From positions 1-28,824 of the forward strand of contig JBNJEM010000022.1 of NCBI GenBank assembly GCA_051745935.1: 28,824 bases of DNA, given 5' to 3'. Below the pieces are notes generated by a model. The model was not told where the DNA came from. It saw only the letters and a program-made list of their open reading frames with translations, and did not search any database. The DNA comes from JBNJEM01 sp051745935 (GTDB lineage: Bacteria; Planctomycetota; Planctomycetia; Pirellulales; Pirellulaceae). The translations under genes and the position numbers were made by a program. Each line of letters begins with the position of its first letter. Position 1 is the first letter of the stretch. This document shows, one piece after another, positions 8,011 through 16,480 of the stretch.

Positions 8011-8370
8011 GCGGGCCTTCCGGCCCCGGCGCTCACGCATTTCGAGGGCCTGGGCACATCCTTCTTCATCAAGAATCTGGCCAACCACGATTACTCCGGC
8101 CAGGACAAGGAACTTGGGATCCTCAACGAGGCCATTCTGAACCAAGTAGCGGTGCGCGCCGTTTATTGCTCGGCCAGCAAGGGCCGCGAGGTCATCAGCG
8201 AGTTCCATCCATATGGCATGGTGGTGCTGCACGCCTCGCTCTACCGTGTCCGCTACCTCGCCGACCGCGCGTTTCTGGCCGGTTTCATCGCGATCGGCTC
8301 CGAACGACTGGACCGTGCGTCGTGTGTGCTGGAGCAGACCTCCATCAAGCACCGCTTCATACCACTGGCG
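8011..8370 (+). pseudogene. Fragment of a WYL-domain transcriptional regulator
   Basis: The frame contains HDYSGQDKELGILNEAIL, then VRAVYCSASKGREVISEF and HPYGMVVLHASLYRVRYL. This matches the middle and WYL region of YafY/PafC-like regulators, where NEAI precedes a (I/V)-x-Y-x-SAS stretch and then PYG-L-V-x-x-x-x-x-Y-L-V-G-Y-L. The N-terminal helix-turn-helix is absent, and after about residue SIKHRF the similarity stops. Several normally conserved positions are altered (RVRYLADRA where LVGYLPDRA is usual). It is a broken remnant with no start signal or complete domain set. Confidence 0.6.
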
Positions 8371-8384
8371 CGACTCGTACAAGG

Positions 8385-8534
8385 TGGGGCGACAAGGAAC
8401 GCTATTACGTGGAGAATTTCGCCGAGGCGATCGATGCGCCGGGCGAATGGTACTTGGACCGGGAGGCGGGGATCGTGAAGTACTACCCGCCCGCGGACCA
8501 AGACATGCAAACGGCACGGGTTGTCGTCGAGTAG
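8385..8534 (+). pseudogene. Fragment of a right-handed beta-helix family protein
   Basis: In a different frame from the WYL fragment, and immediately after it, the translation reads GDKERYYVENFAEAIDAPGE, then WYLDREAGIVKYYPP, and stops at 8532-8534. The pattern (R)YYVENxxEALDAPGEWYLDRxxGxLYYxPP is characteristic of large secreted right-handed parallel beta-helix proteins of planctomycetes and Bacteroidota. Only about 48 residues survive, with neither signal peptide nor beta-helix coils. The abrupt change of frame and family at ~8371-8385 marks a fusion point between two unrelated relics. Confidence 0.5.
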
Positions 8535-9080
8535 CGCGTCGGCTGCAGCGGATGTATCAGCACCGGATGGTCCTCGAACTCGCGCGCAAGGCTCAGCCGC
8601 TTCTGCGCGTAAGCGGCCGGGTCGACGCTGTCCTCCAGCCGTGCGAGCGCCTCCGCCTCCGTCTCGAGGGCCTCTTCCGTGTCCTCGGGGCGCGGGTATG
8701 CCAGTGCCGAGGCCTCGTAGTATTCGAAGGCCTTCAGCAACAGTTCACCGCGAGCGCGCTGCTTGTCGGTCCGCGCCTTTGCGATGGCCTCCTCCAGCCA
8801 CTCGCGGCATTTGGCGATGAAGTTTTCATCTCGAATGCAGGCCCATTCCAGGCGGTTAACGTGAAAGTCACCCAGCGCCCGAAACGTATCGCGTTGTGAT
8901 TCGTCCTTGCCGACTCGCAACCTCAGGGATCTCATGACGACGTCGCTGGCCTTCGGAACGTCATCCGGTAGGGGACGGGGCTGGGCGACTTCGTGGACAC
9001 GAGGATTGCCCGTCTCGTCACCAATGGCGCAAGCACGGAATGCGAGTGTCAACACGAGGCTGAAAAAAAGTCCACTTCAT
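8483..9080 (-). pseudogene. Frameshifted, internally truncated secreted protein (possibly DUF4838-like)
   Basis: On the minus strand the frame from 9055 (GTG) to 8483 encodes 190 residues. It includes a helical stretch (LEEAIAKARTDKQRARGELL, then LKAFEYYEASALAYPR) like the C-terminal helices of DUF4838-type glycosidase-related proteins. A better start would be ATG at 9078-9080. From there the first six codons give MKWTFF, and removing one T from the 7-T run (9063-9069) continues in frame as SLVLTLAFRACAIGDE, a good signal peptide. The extra T therefore looks like a frameshift. The signal peptide runs quickly into C-terminal-like sequence, so most of the protein seems deleted. The last residues (to 8483) overlap the beta-helix fragment and are probably not native. 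Family assignment is tentative. Confidence 0.45.
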
Positions 9081-9307
9081 GGCATTTCCTGTTGGTCGTT
9101 TTGTGGTTGGTGATGTCGCGCAGCCACAACGCGCTCGCTTTGGCTTGCCTCTTCCGCCAAATGGTATTATGCTGGAATGCCGCACGCAATGGAATCGCCC
9201 CAGGATTGACCTGTGGACTCAGCTCCGCTTCTTGACTGCAGGATGGGTTGCGGTCGCGTAACATCTTGAGTTCCCGTTCACGCTCAACGGAAGGAAGACT
9301 AGATATC

Positions 9308-10576
9308 ATGCAAGTGACACGCCGCCATTTCCTGAATACGACCGTGATTTCAACGATTGGGGTGGCAGCACACGGCAAGTTGTTCCCCCCCGCTTATGCG
9401 GCGGAGAAGGCTCTGGACATTCCGGTCCGCCGCATCACGCACGGGCCAAAGCATCATTGGTTCGGCTACTATGACAAGTTCCAATTCGACCCTTCGGATC
9501 GGTATGTCCTGGGCATGGAAGTGGATTTTCAACACCGGTCACCGCGAGCCGACGACGTGATCAAGATCGGCATGGTCGATCTGCAAGAGGACGATCGCTG
9601 GACCGAACTGGGCAGAAGCAGGGCATGGAACTGGCAGCAGGGTTGCATGTTGCAGTGGCTCCCCGGCTCGCGGCACGAAATCCTTTGGAACGATCGGCGG
9701 CTTGATCGCTTTGTGTGCCACATTCTTGACACGGAGACAGGGCAAAGCCGCACCATCCCGCATCCCATTTATTCAGTCAGTCCTGATGGAAAATCGGCCG
9801 TCGCGCCGGATTTTCGGCGGATTCAAGACGTTCGACCAGGCTACGGCTACGCCGGTCCGAAAGATCCGTTTGCCGCTGACCTGGCTCCCGAGCAAACAGG
9901 GATTTTTCATATTGATCTGGAGACCGGAGAATCCCGGCTGATCATCTCGCTGGCCGACATTGCGGGCCGGGGCGCCATCCCCAACAAGGAACCCGGTATC
10001 AAACACTATTTCAATCATCTCTTGTTTTCCCCGGACGGGTCGCGGTTCATTGCCTTGCATCGTTGGCGGTATCCGAACGGCAGCCGGTTGACCAGGATGA
10101 TTACGGCCAGACCGGACGGCAGCGACATCCGAATCATCGTTCCAAACGGCTATGCCTCGCACTTCATTTGGCGCGACCCGGAACATATTCTCGTCCAATC
10201 GAAAAACTGGCTGGGCAACGATCACTGGGGCAATTATCTGTTCAAAGACGAGGAGGGCGCTAGGCCGAAACAGGTCGGCCGCGACGTTTTGGATGGCAAC
10301 GGCCACATTAGTTACCTGCCAGGCAACGAATGGATCCTGAATGACACCTATCCGAAAGGCAAAAAACGCCTACAGACGCTTCACCTTTACCATGTCGAGA
10401 GCGGTCGGCGAATCGATCTCGCGCACTTCCCGCTGCCTAAACCCTATACGGGCGAGTGGCGCGTGGACACTCACCCCCGCCACAGCCGAGACGGCCGGCT
10501 GGTGTGCGTCGATGCGGTTCACAAGGAGCAGGGACGACAACTCCATCTGATCGACATCCGCAACATCGTTGGCTGA
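9308..10576 (+). CDS. Tat-exported TolB-like beta-propeller protein of unknown function
   Basis: 422 residues from ATG 9308 (GGAAGG lies ~12 bp upstream; an in-frame start at 9248 would bury the export signal). The N-terminus MQVTRRHFLN has a twin-arginine motif followed by a moderately hydrophobic stretch and an AYA cleavage site near residue 34, so it is probably exported folded. The body has repeated PD40/TolB-like blades (residues ~40-420), for example YYDKFQFDPSDRYVLGMEVD, FSPDGSRFIALHRW and HPRHSRDGRLVCVD. An early HHWFGYYDK motif is also present. The fold resembles oligogalacturonate lyase and TolB propellers, but I see no basis for assigning an activity. It stands alone, with a decayed region before it and a gene-free spacer after. 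Confidence 0.85.
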   Translation: MQVTRRHFLNTTVISTIGVAAHGKLFPPAYAAEKALDIPVRRITHGPKHHWFGYYDKFQFDPSDRYVLGMEVDFQHRSPRADDVIKIGMVDLQEDDRWTELGRSRAWNWQQGCMLQWLPGSRHEILWNDRRLDRFVCHILDTETGQSRTIPHPIYSVSPDGKSAVAPDFRRIQDVRPGYGYAGPKDPFAADLAPEQTGIFHIDLETGESRLIISLADIAGRGAIPNKEPGIKHYFNHLLFSPDGSRFIALHRWRYPNGSRLTRMITARPDGSDIRIIVPNGYASHFIWRDPEHILVQSKNWLGNDHWGNYLFKDEEGARPKQVGRDVLDGNGHISYLPGNEWILNDTYPKGKKRLQTLHLYHVESGRRIDLAHFPLPKPYTGEWRVDTHPRHSRDGRLVCVDAVHKEQGRQLHLIDIRNIVG

Positions 10577-11233
10577 TGACGAAAACAAAAGCATGGGAGA
10601 CACGAGTAAGGCAAACGGGGCGAGAAAAGGGATCCTTATTCGCGCGGTGAAGGGTTCGGATGGCGGATGTCCCGTAATCCAAGGGATTTTGGGGGCGAGA
10701 GCTCGGTTTTGTTACGGGCTGTAAAACCGTCACCCCGCGATATGGCGACCGGGCCGGGCCGCCTATCCAGCCGCCAATAGTGCGATATCCGAGTCGGCCT
10801 GTCCCGGCGATAGGCAATGCGGGGACGAGGCCCGAAATGCTTGACAGGCAAGGGCTTGGGTCGATGAAAAGCAGAACATCCACCGTATCCCCATGCTGAT
10901 CACGGCCCGGCAAATTCGGGACCACTTGGGCACGTTGACGCTTGCCGGATGTTGTGTTACGGTACATATTCCCGGAATCGGGGACAAGGACGATGCGTTG
11001 TCGGCCTTTCGACAAGATGTCACTGATCGCTGGCCGTTTCACCGCGGGGCGATTTCGAGCGGCGCGGGACGTCGTTTTTTGAGCTCGCGGAAGCGAGCGA
11101 CGGATAAGGCGGGGTCGAGAGACCGGCGCGACGGACCGGTGGCCGCCGGGCACGAGTGGTGACGGGTGGTCTTGAGGGTGGAACTTGGAACGTGGGCGAT
11201 GGATTCTGAACGAGAGATTGGTGAGTGTGGGCC
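10577..11233. other. Gene-free 0.66-kb spacer
   Basis: No credible gene. A hairpin CGGTTTT (10704-10710) / AAAACCG (10723-10729) surrounds a GTTACGGGCTGT loop. The flanking sequence resembles 14221-14262 (both have TTTTGGGAGG-like runs followed by TTACGGGC), suggesting two traces of one old repeat. Near 11071 a GC-rich stretch runs into TTTTTT, but I see no clean stem. Confidence 0.5.
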
Positions 11234-12331
11234 ATGGCATATGATGTAACGTTGATAACGGGTGATGGTACCGGGCCGGAGTTGGCTCGAGCGGCGAGGA
11301 CATGCGTGGACGCGACGGGCGTCGCGATTAACTGGGATGAGCAAGAGGCCGGCATTGACGTCATGGATCGCGCCGGTACGCCTTTACCGGAGAGTGTACT
11401 GGAGAGCGTGCGGCGGACCCAATGTGCCTTGAAAGCGCCGATCACGACCCCGGTGGGCACCGGTTTCCGCAGTGTCAACGTCTATCTGCGTCAAGAACTG
11501 GGGTTATTCGCCTGCATTCGACCCTGCAAGTATTACCCTGGCGTGCGGAGTTTTTTCAGCGAAGCGGGAGTTGATCTCGTGGTGGTGCGCGAGAACACGG
11601 AGGACCTCTACGCGGGGGTGGAATTCGAGGCGGGCAAACCCGAAACCGACCAGCTGATCAATTTCGTCAATTCCCTGCCGGCGGACCGCAAGATCCAGAC
11701 CGCCGGGAGCGAGACGGGCGTGTCGATCAAGCCGATTAGCGTCTCCGGCAGCGACCGGATCGTGCGATGCGCGTTCGACTACGCTCGGAAGTATGGACGC
11801 CAGAAGGTGACGGCGGTTCACAAAGCGAACATCATGAAGTATTCGGACGGTCTGTTCCTGGAAACCGCGCGGCGCGTGGCCGAGGACTACCCGGATATTG
11901 AATTCGAGGACCGAATTGTTGACAACATGTGCATGCAGCTGACGCAAAAGCCGGAACTGTACGATGTCGTCGTGCTGCCCAATCTTTACGGCGACATTTT
12001 GAGTGACCTGGGGGCGGGGCTGGTTGGCGGCCTGGGGATGGCGCCGGGCATGAACGTGGGGCCCAGTGGGGCGGTGTTCGAGGCAACGCACGGCAGTGCC
12101 CCCAAATACAAAGGGTTGAACAAGGTGAATCCGACGGCCTTGATCCTCTCCGCCATGCTCATGCTCCGGTACTTAAACGAGGAAGAAGCTGCAAACCGAT
12201 TGGAAAACGCCATGGCCGCCGTGATTGCGGAGGGGAAGGATGTCACGTACGACCTGAAGCCCAGCCGGGACGATCCGACGGCGGTGGGGACCCAGGAAAT
12301 GGCCGAAGCGATTTGTAGGGAGATGGCGTAG
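11234..12331 (+). CDS. NAD-dependent isocitrate dehydrogenase family protein
   Basis: 365 residues; ATG 11234 with GGTGAG about nine bases upstream (a GTG at 11225 in frame is less likely). It belongs to the isocitrate/isopropylmalate dehydrogenase superfamily. Visible signatures are the N-terminal ITGDGTGPEL, substrate-loop residues in ITTPVGTGFRSVNVYLRQEL and ACIRPCKYYPGV, RENTEDLYAGVEF, the catalytic-Lys segment VTAVHKANIMKYSDGLF, and the metal-binding NLYGDILSDLGAGLVGGLG. Length and the TTPVG-GFRSxNVxLRQ pattern fit the short NAD-type isocitrate dehydrogenase rather than LeuB. It would oxidise isocitrate to 2-oxoglutarate in the TCA cycle in the cytosol. Cofactor specificity is inferred from family resemblance, not from a visible test. 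It is apparently monocistronic; an R4 repeat follows 26 bp after the stop. Confidence 0.9.
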   Translation: MAYDVTLITGDGTGPELARAARTCVDATGVAINWDEQEAGIDVMDRAGTPLPESVLESVRRTQCALKAPITTPVGTGFRSVNVYLRQELGLFACIRPCKYYPGVRSFFSEAGVDLVVVRENTEDLYAGVEFEAGKPETDQLINFVNSLPADRKIQTAGSETGVSIKPISVSGSDRIVRCAFDYARKYGRQKVTAVHKANIMKYSDGLFLETARRVAEDYPDIEFEDRIVDNMCMQLTQKPELYDVVVLPNLYGDILSDLGAGLVGGLGMAPGMNVGPSGAVFEATHGSAPKYKGLNKVNPTALILSAMLMLRYLNEEEAANRLENAMAAVIAEGKDVTYDLKPSRDDPTAVGTQEMAEAICREMA

Positions 12332-12357
12332 CGCCACGTGGGCGTGAACGGGAAGCT

Positions 12358-12460
12358 TATACTTCAGGCGGTCGGATTGGTCGGGTTGGAAAGCGACCCG
12401 GCGCAAGCCGTCCTCCCGTTGGTCGGACTCGCGGCGGACAAAGTCATCCGCGACTGGTAT
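12358..12460 (+). repeat. Dispersed ~103-bp intergenic repeat R4, copy A
   Basis: Runs from TATACTTCAGGC to CGACTGGTAT, with the family core CCTCCCGTTGGTCGGACTCG. A small hairpin is formed by GCGGA and TCCGC around CAAAGTCA. It lies between the isocitrate dehydrogenase gene and the small basic protein gene. Read on the minus strand it is open and encodes the family peptide RRESDQREDGLRR. Confidence 0.9.
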
Positions 12461-12517
12461 CGTTGATTCCGCTGTTCGCGGGATCTGGAGATTCGAATTT
12501 GATGGATGGATAATGGC

Positions 12518-12865
12518 ATGGCAAAGAAAAAAACAAAAAGAAAACCGGAGTTGCTTCGTAAGTTGCGAGAGGAAGGGTTTACGTTCCATGTTTACCCCCG
12601 GGAAACCGAGGTGTACAGAGGACGGAGATACCTGGGCACGATCGTGGGGATGAAAGAGCAAAGCGGTCGCCATTGTTTTCGGCTCTCTTGCGACAACCGA
12701 AAGACCCCCCGTACCTATCGGGGGCGAGTCCAAGCTGCCGAGGCGCTGCTGATGATCGCGGATTTGAAACGGGCCGCGACGAAAAACCGCTGGTCGCCCG
12801 AAGAACTCATCGTTCACTCGTGGGATGAAAAACCCCGGGCCTCGCAGTCGATGTACGGGGAGTGA
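12518..12865 (+). CDS. Small basic hypothetical protein overlapping lpxK
   Basis: 115 residues from ATG 12518 (GGATGGA seven bases upstream). An ATG at 12506 is in frame and would add four residues. The N-terminus is very lysine-rich (MAKKKTKRKPELLRKL), followed by a short alpha/beta-looking body with conserved-looking FHVYPRETEVYRGRRYLGTI. No signal peptide, membrane helix or domain that I recognise. Its stop codon overlaps the GTG start of lpxK by four bases (GTGA, 12862-12865), so it is translationally coupled to the lipid A kinase gene. The coding-like composition and overlap make it a real gene. The basic N-terminus would suit nucleic-acid or ribosome binding, but that is only a guess. 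Confidence 0.75.
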   Translation: MAKKKTKRKPELLRKLREEGFTFHVYPRETEVYRGRRYLGTIVGMKEQSGRHCFRLSCDNRKTPRTYRGRVQAAEALLMIADLKRAATKNRWSPEELIVHSWDEKPRASQSMYGE

Positions 12866-13962
12866 ACCTGAGTCGCGTGTGTTCGCTTTACGACCCCACG
12901 GAATTCCAGGCATTGGTCAGCGGCCGCCGCCGTGGGCTCGCTGCCGCCCTCTTGCGCGGGCTGCTGCGAGTCATGGAGGTGCCCTATACCGCCGCCGTGG
13001 AACTTCGGAATCGAGGATTCGATAGCGGTCACCGGCGCGTTCATCGCGTGGGGGTGCCCGTAATCAGCGTGGGGAATATCACCACCGGCGGCACCGGCAA
13101 GACGCCCATGGTCGCTTGGCTCGCCAACTGGTTCGCCCGCCGTGGCGCGCGGGCCACATTGATTAGTCGCGGATACCATGCCCCAGCGGGAACGGCAGGG
13201 AGCGGGGAAGCAAACGATGAATCGCGGGAACTGGCCCAGCGCCTGCCCGAGGTACCACACCTGCAGGATCCCGATCGCGTCGCAGCCGCTTACCGGGCGA
13301 TCCAGGATCACGCTTGCGACCTCATCGTCTTGGATGATGCGTTCCAGCATCGGCGAATTCATCGAGATTTGGACATCGTCCTGCTCGACGCGCTTCAACC
13401 CTTCGGATATGACCACCTGCTGCCCCGTGGTCTCTTACGGGAACCGCTCCATGGCCTGGCCCGGGCCCACCTGATCGCGCTGTCCCGGGCCGACGCCATT
13501 GATGACGCTCAACGGAGGCGGCTTCGAGCGAAAGTGTCCAGCGTGGCGCCCCAGGCAGCCTGGATTGAAATGGTGCATCGCCCCCAATGGCTGCTCAACG
13601 CCAACGGTCAGTCGGTACCGATCGATCAACTGGCCGGACACCGCGTGGCTGCCTTCGCTGGAATTGGCAACCCCCGCGGGTTCCGTCATTCCTTGGGCCA
13701 GCTCGATTGCCAGGTGGTCGCCCATCGAGAATTTCCCGACCATTTCCTGTACGATCGGCGGGATCTGGTGGGGTTGCATCGGTGGGTGGCTGAGCTCGCT
13801 CCAATCGATGCGGTCATTTGCACGTGCAAGGATCTGGTGAAACTCGACACCGTGGAGCTGGGTGGATGCCCGCTTTGGGCCCTAGCCATTGATGTCGAGG
13901 TGGTGCAGGGATTTGATGCACTGGAACGGTTGTTGGAACCTCTTTGCCCCACCCGTCACTGA
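12862..13962 (+). CDS. lpxK: Tetraacyldisaccharide 4'-kinase (lipid A 4'-kinase)
   Basis: 366 residues with a GTG start overlapping the previous stop. LpxK phosphorylates the 4' position of the lipid A disaccharide at the inner membrane, giving lipid IVA. The sequence shows the N-terminal LpxK helix region, a VISVGNITTGGTGKTP block with Walker A at residues 76-81, ISRGY (residue ~110), and LDDAFQHRRIHRDLDIVLLD (near residues 156-175). The last is the family's DDGFQHR..RD signature with Ala in place of Gly. It continues with LPRGLLREP and, later, CTCKDLVKL. Length fits the family (320-370). It shows the organism makes lipid A. It belongs functionally with hldE and waaF downstream, though a 0.9-kb spacer separates them. 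Confidence 0.95.
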   Translation: MNLSRVCSLYDPTEFQALVSGRRRGLAAALLRGLLRVMEVPYTAAVELRNRGFDSGHRRVHRVGVPVISVGNITTGGTGKTPMVAWLANWFARRGARATLISRGYHAPAGTAGSGEANDESRELAQRLPEVPHLQDPDRVAAAYRAIQDHACDLIVLDDAFQHRRIHRDLDIVLLDALQPFGYDHLLPRGLLREPLHGLARAHLIALSRADAIDDAQRRRLRAKVSSVAPQAAWIEMVHRPQWLLNANGQSVPIDQLAGHRVAAFAGIGNPRGFRHSLGQLDCQVVAHREFPDHFLYDRRDLVGLHRWVAELAPIDAVICTCKDLVKLDTVELGGCPLWALAIDVEVVQGFDALERLLEPLCPTRH

Positions 13963-14860
13963 AGTGCGAGCACGCCCCGACCGCATGACAAAACAGGGAT
14001 TCGTGCTGGTCCACGGTATCCAACCAGGTCTTGTTCTCAATCCGCACGTGATCCCAGATCGACCCTAAAGCGGCAGGGCCGCCAACCAAATAGGGACGCC
14101 GCACAGGAATGGTGCGCTCCCGTTGGTCGCTCACGTCACGGATGTGCGCACCGTGCGCCCATGTTACGCCCTAAGACTTTAAGAAGCCATAAACAAGCAG
14201 CCAGGTCTCCTTTCACATGGGGAAGTTTTGGGAGGGGGACCGCGTTGTGTTACGGGCCGTGAATCCTTGGGGATCGTTGATCGCTGGCCAGAGCGGAACA
14301 GGCGGGCCGTCCAATCGAGTAGCCCCGGCCATGAATCCAACGACATCGGCAGCGTCGGGGTGGGGTGATGAAAAACCCGAAAATTGGGTAAACCAGCGGA
14401 AGTAGGTTTACAGTGTTTGTTGCGCGTCCTCGTTTCAAACACTGGACCTCTCCCCACCCACGCCGTGACGATCATTAGAGGTGCTCCAGGTGCCATGACA
14501 GGCCCACGGATGGCAGTACGGACCCCCGGATGAAGAAACGGAAGACGCCGTGCGGCTTTTTTCACGGGTGAGCCCCGTCCGCCGTGTTCCCTTTGGTCCT
14601 TTCAGTCCCTGAGGTTTTTGATTCGACGCGGGCCAGGACGCAAGGCGCAACAAAACGGGCCACAAGGACCTAAAGTTTTTCCCCATCCCAGCGTCGGGGT
14701 TGAACGACGCTCAGCGTTTTCTCTCCGCTTTTTTCGGGGCCAAGCTTACCCAGATTATCTATCCGTGGTCGAGGCGGCCTGGGTATAATGCAGCGACAGA
14801 GTTGGCGGCGGCTTTTCATCGGGGCCGCTCCGGTCGCGGCATGGAAAGTGAGGGTCACGG
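13963..14860. other. Gene-free 0.9-kb spacer upstream of hldE
   Basis: No convincing gene. From 14423 to ~14700 it is a diverged copy of the spacer at 18518-18830. A TTACGGGCCGTGAA motif at ~14251 is shared with ~4066. A minus-strand frame starting at 14134 looks faintly protein-like (IWDHVRIENKTWLDTVDQHE) but has no start signal or recognisable family. The hldE leader, with GTGAGGG, lies at 14847-14860. Confidence 0.55.
14423..14700 (+). repeat. Diverged spacer duplication R6, copy 1
   Basis: Shares GCGTCCTCG, GCCGTGACGATCAT, ACAGGCCCACGGATGGCAG and GGATGAAGAAA in the same order with 18518-18640. Weaker matches follow (TTGGTCCTT, AGTTTTTCC). Identity is patchy, so this is an old duplication or two traces of one decayed element. 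Confidence 0.6.
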
Positions 14861-16429
14861 ATGACTCAGCAGCAGAGTGGAAGACGGTTGGTGCGTGTTT
14901 TGCAGGGACTTCAATCTCCTCATCTTCTCGTGGTGGGGGACTTGATGCTCGATCGATACACGTGGGGGGATGCCGACCGAATAAGCCAGGAAGCACCGGT
15001 GATCGTGCTGCGGACGCAACGAACGGAAGCGCGGTTGGGCGGCGCGGCGAACGTGTGCGCCATGCTTCGCGGTCTCGAGGCGGAGGTCTCATGTGCCGGG
15101 GTGGTGGGGCGGGACGAGGCGGGCGACACGGTGTCCGGGCTGTTGGACGAGGAGGCGGTGGATCGCCAACTGGTGCTGATCGATCCTTCTCGGCCGACAA
15201 CGGTGAAGGAACGCTTTATTGGGTGTGCGTCCGCTCGTCATCCGAATCAGATTTTGCGCGTGGATGATGAGTCCCGCGCGATGCTGGACCGGCGTTTGGA
15301 AGATCAGTTGATTCGAAGCGTTCGGGCCTCCGTGGCGCGCTACGACGCGGTGCTGCTGAGCGATTATGGGAAAGGGGTTTGCACGTCACGATTGGTGCGG
15401 GCCATTATCGAAGCGTCTCGTGTAGCCGACGTCCCGCTGTTGGTTGACCCGCGCCGCACGGACGATTATGGCATTTACCGGGGCGCGACGGTATTGAAGC
15501 CGAATCGGGTGGAGGCGGGATTGGCCGCTGGGTTTGAGATCCAAGACGCGGAAGACGCGTTTCGAGCGGGTGAGCGGCTCTGTGACCAGTTGGAATTGCA
15601 GACCGCCATTATTACGTTGGATCGGGACGGCATGGCCCGGGTGCCACGGGGCGGGCCAGGACAATTGCACACGACGCGGCCCCGGGAAGTTTACGATATC
15701 ACCGGCGCCGGGGACGTGGTGCTCGCCATGCTGGGGATGTGTTGGGCGAGAGGGATCGACCCGACGGCGGCGGTCCAGTTGGGCGGCATTGCCGGAGCGT
15801 TGGAGGTGGAGCGGCCGGGGGTTTCGAAAGTGACGCGGGAAGAGATCCGCGGGGAACTTCTGGTTCAAACGCAGGCGGCGTTTGACGGTGTTTTATCGCT
15901 TTGCGAATTGGAAGCCTTTGGGAACCTTCAGCGCCAGCTGGGGCGGAAAATTGTCTTTACCAATGGATGTTTCGACTTGCTGCATGTGGGACACGTTAAA
16001 TACTTGGCGGAAGCCGCTTCGTATGGCGATGTGCTGGTGGTTGGCGTCAACAGCGATCAGAGCGTGCGCCGGTTAAAGGGACCTAGCCGGCCGATCGTTG
16101 GTGAAGCTGATCGAGCGGCACTCCTGGCAGCGCTCGACTGCGTCGACGGGGTCGTGATTTTCGAAGACATGACCCCCCATCGGATGCTTGAAATGCTGCG
16201 CCCGGATGTGCTTGTCAAAGGGGGGACCTATGGCCCCGATGAGGTTGTGGGGCGCGAGGTGGTTGAAGCCTATGGCGGGGACGTTTGCGTGACCGGGATG
16301 GTTGAAGGGATCTCGACCACGACAATCATTGAATCCATTGAACGGTTGGGATCCTCCCGGCAGGTGCTCCCGTTACCGTCGCGCCCCCACCAGGACGCCT
16401 TGGATACTTCGAGGCGCGAAGCGGGTTGA
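14861..16429 (+). CDS. hldE: Bifunctional heptose-7-phosphate kinase / heptose-1-phosphate adenylyltransferase
   Basis: 522 residues; ATG 14861 with GTGAGGG upstream. Two fused domains make activated heptose for the LPS inner core in the cytosol. Residues ~18-340 are a PfkB/ribokinase-type kinase: VVGDLMLDRYTWG, LGGAANVC, LSDYGKGV, VDPRR, LKPNRVEA and the catalytic ITGAGDVV. Residues ~364-500 are a nucleotidyltransferase with FTNGCFDLLHVGHVKYL (the H-x-G-H motif), GVNSDQSVRRLKG and a C-terminal ISTTTIIESI (residue ~490). The fusion matches the standard HldE arrangement and length (~475 residues) with a ~20-residue C-terminal tail of low conservation. The phosphatase GmhB and epimerase HldD are not in the window. 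waaF follows ~500 bp later, beyond a mobile element. Confidence 0.95.
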   Translation: MTQQQSGRRLVRVLQGLQSPHLLVVGDLMLDRYTWGDADRISQEAPVIVLRTQRTEARLGGAANVCAMLRGLEAEVSCAGVVGRDEAGDTVSGLLDEEAVDRQLVLIDPSRPTTVKERFIGCASARHPNQILRVDDESRAMLDRRLEDQLIRSVRASVARYDAVLLSDYGKGVCTSRLVRAIIEASRVADVPLLVDPRRTDDYGIYRGATVLKPNRVEAGLAAGFEIQDAEDAFRAGERLCDQLELQTAIITLDRDGMARVPRGGPGQLHTTRPREVYDITGAGDVVLAMLGMCWARGIDPTAAVQLGGIAGALEVERPGVSKVTREEIRGELLVQTQAAFDGVLSLCELEAFGNLQRQLGRKIVFTNGCFDLLHVGHVKYLAEAASYGDVLVVGVNSDQSVRRLKGPSRPIVGEADRAALLAALDCVDGVVIFEDMTPHRMLEMLRPDVLVKGGTYGPDEVVGREVVEAYGGDVCVTGMVEGISTTTIIESIERLGSSRQVLPLPSRPHQDALDTSRREAG

Positions 16430-16480
16430 CGTGACGAGGAGCGGGATTCTGAAATCTCGAACAAAGGTTTTACAAGTCCA

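Noticed and set aside
10437..11303. 288-residue minus-strand open frame
   Set aside because: It overlaps two real genes at its ends. Its composition (Pro/Arg/Ser-rich, no domain) is typical of antisense frames in GC-rich DNA.
13814..14134. Minus-strand frame containing IWDHVRIENKTWLDTVDQHE
   Set aside because: It looks faintly protein-like but overlaps the lpxK 3' end, has no ribosome-binding site and matches no family I know. It might be a relic; a protein search would decide.
14117..14145. Possible seventh R4 copy (shares CTCCCGTTGGTCG)
   Set aside because: Only 13 bases match exactly and neither end of the R4 repeat is present; it could be chance or a very decayed piece.
14457..14530. 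Possible trace of a GxxExxY-type gene in the R6 spacers
   Set aside because: The translated THAV/LATRAV stretches only weakly recall that family, and neither copy keeps the motif or an open frame.
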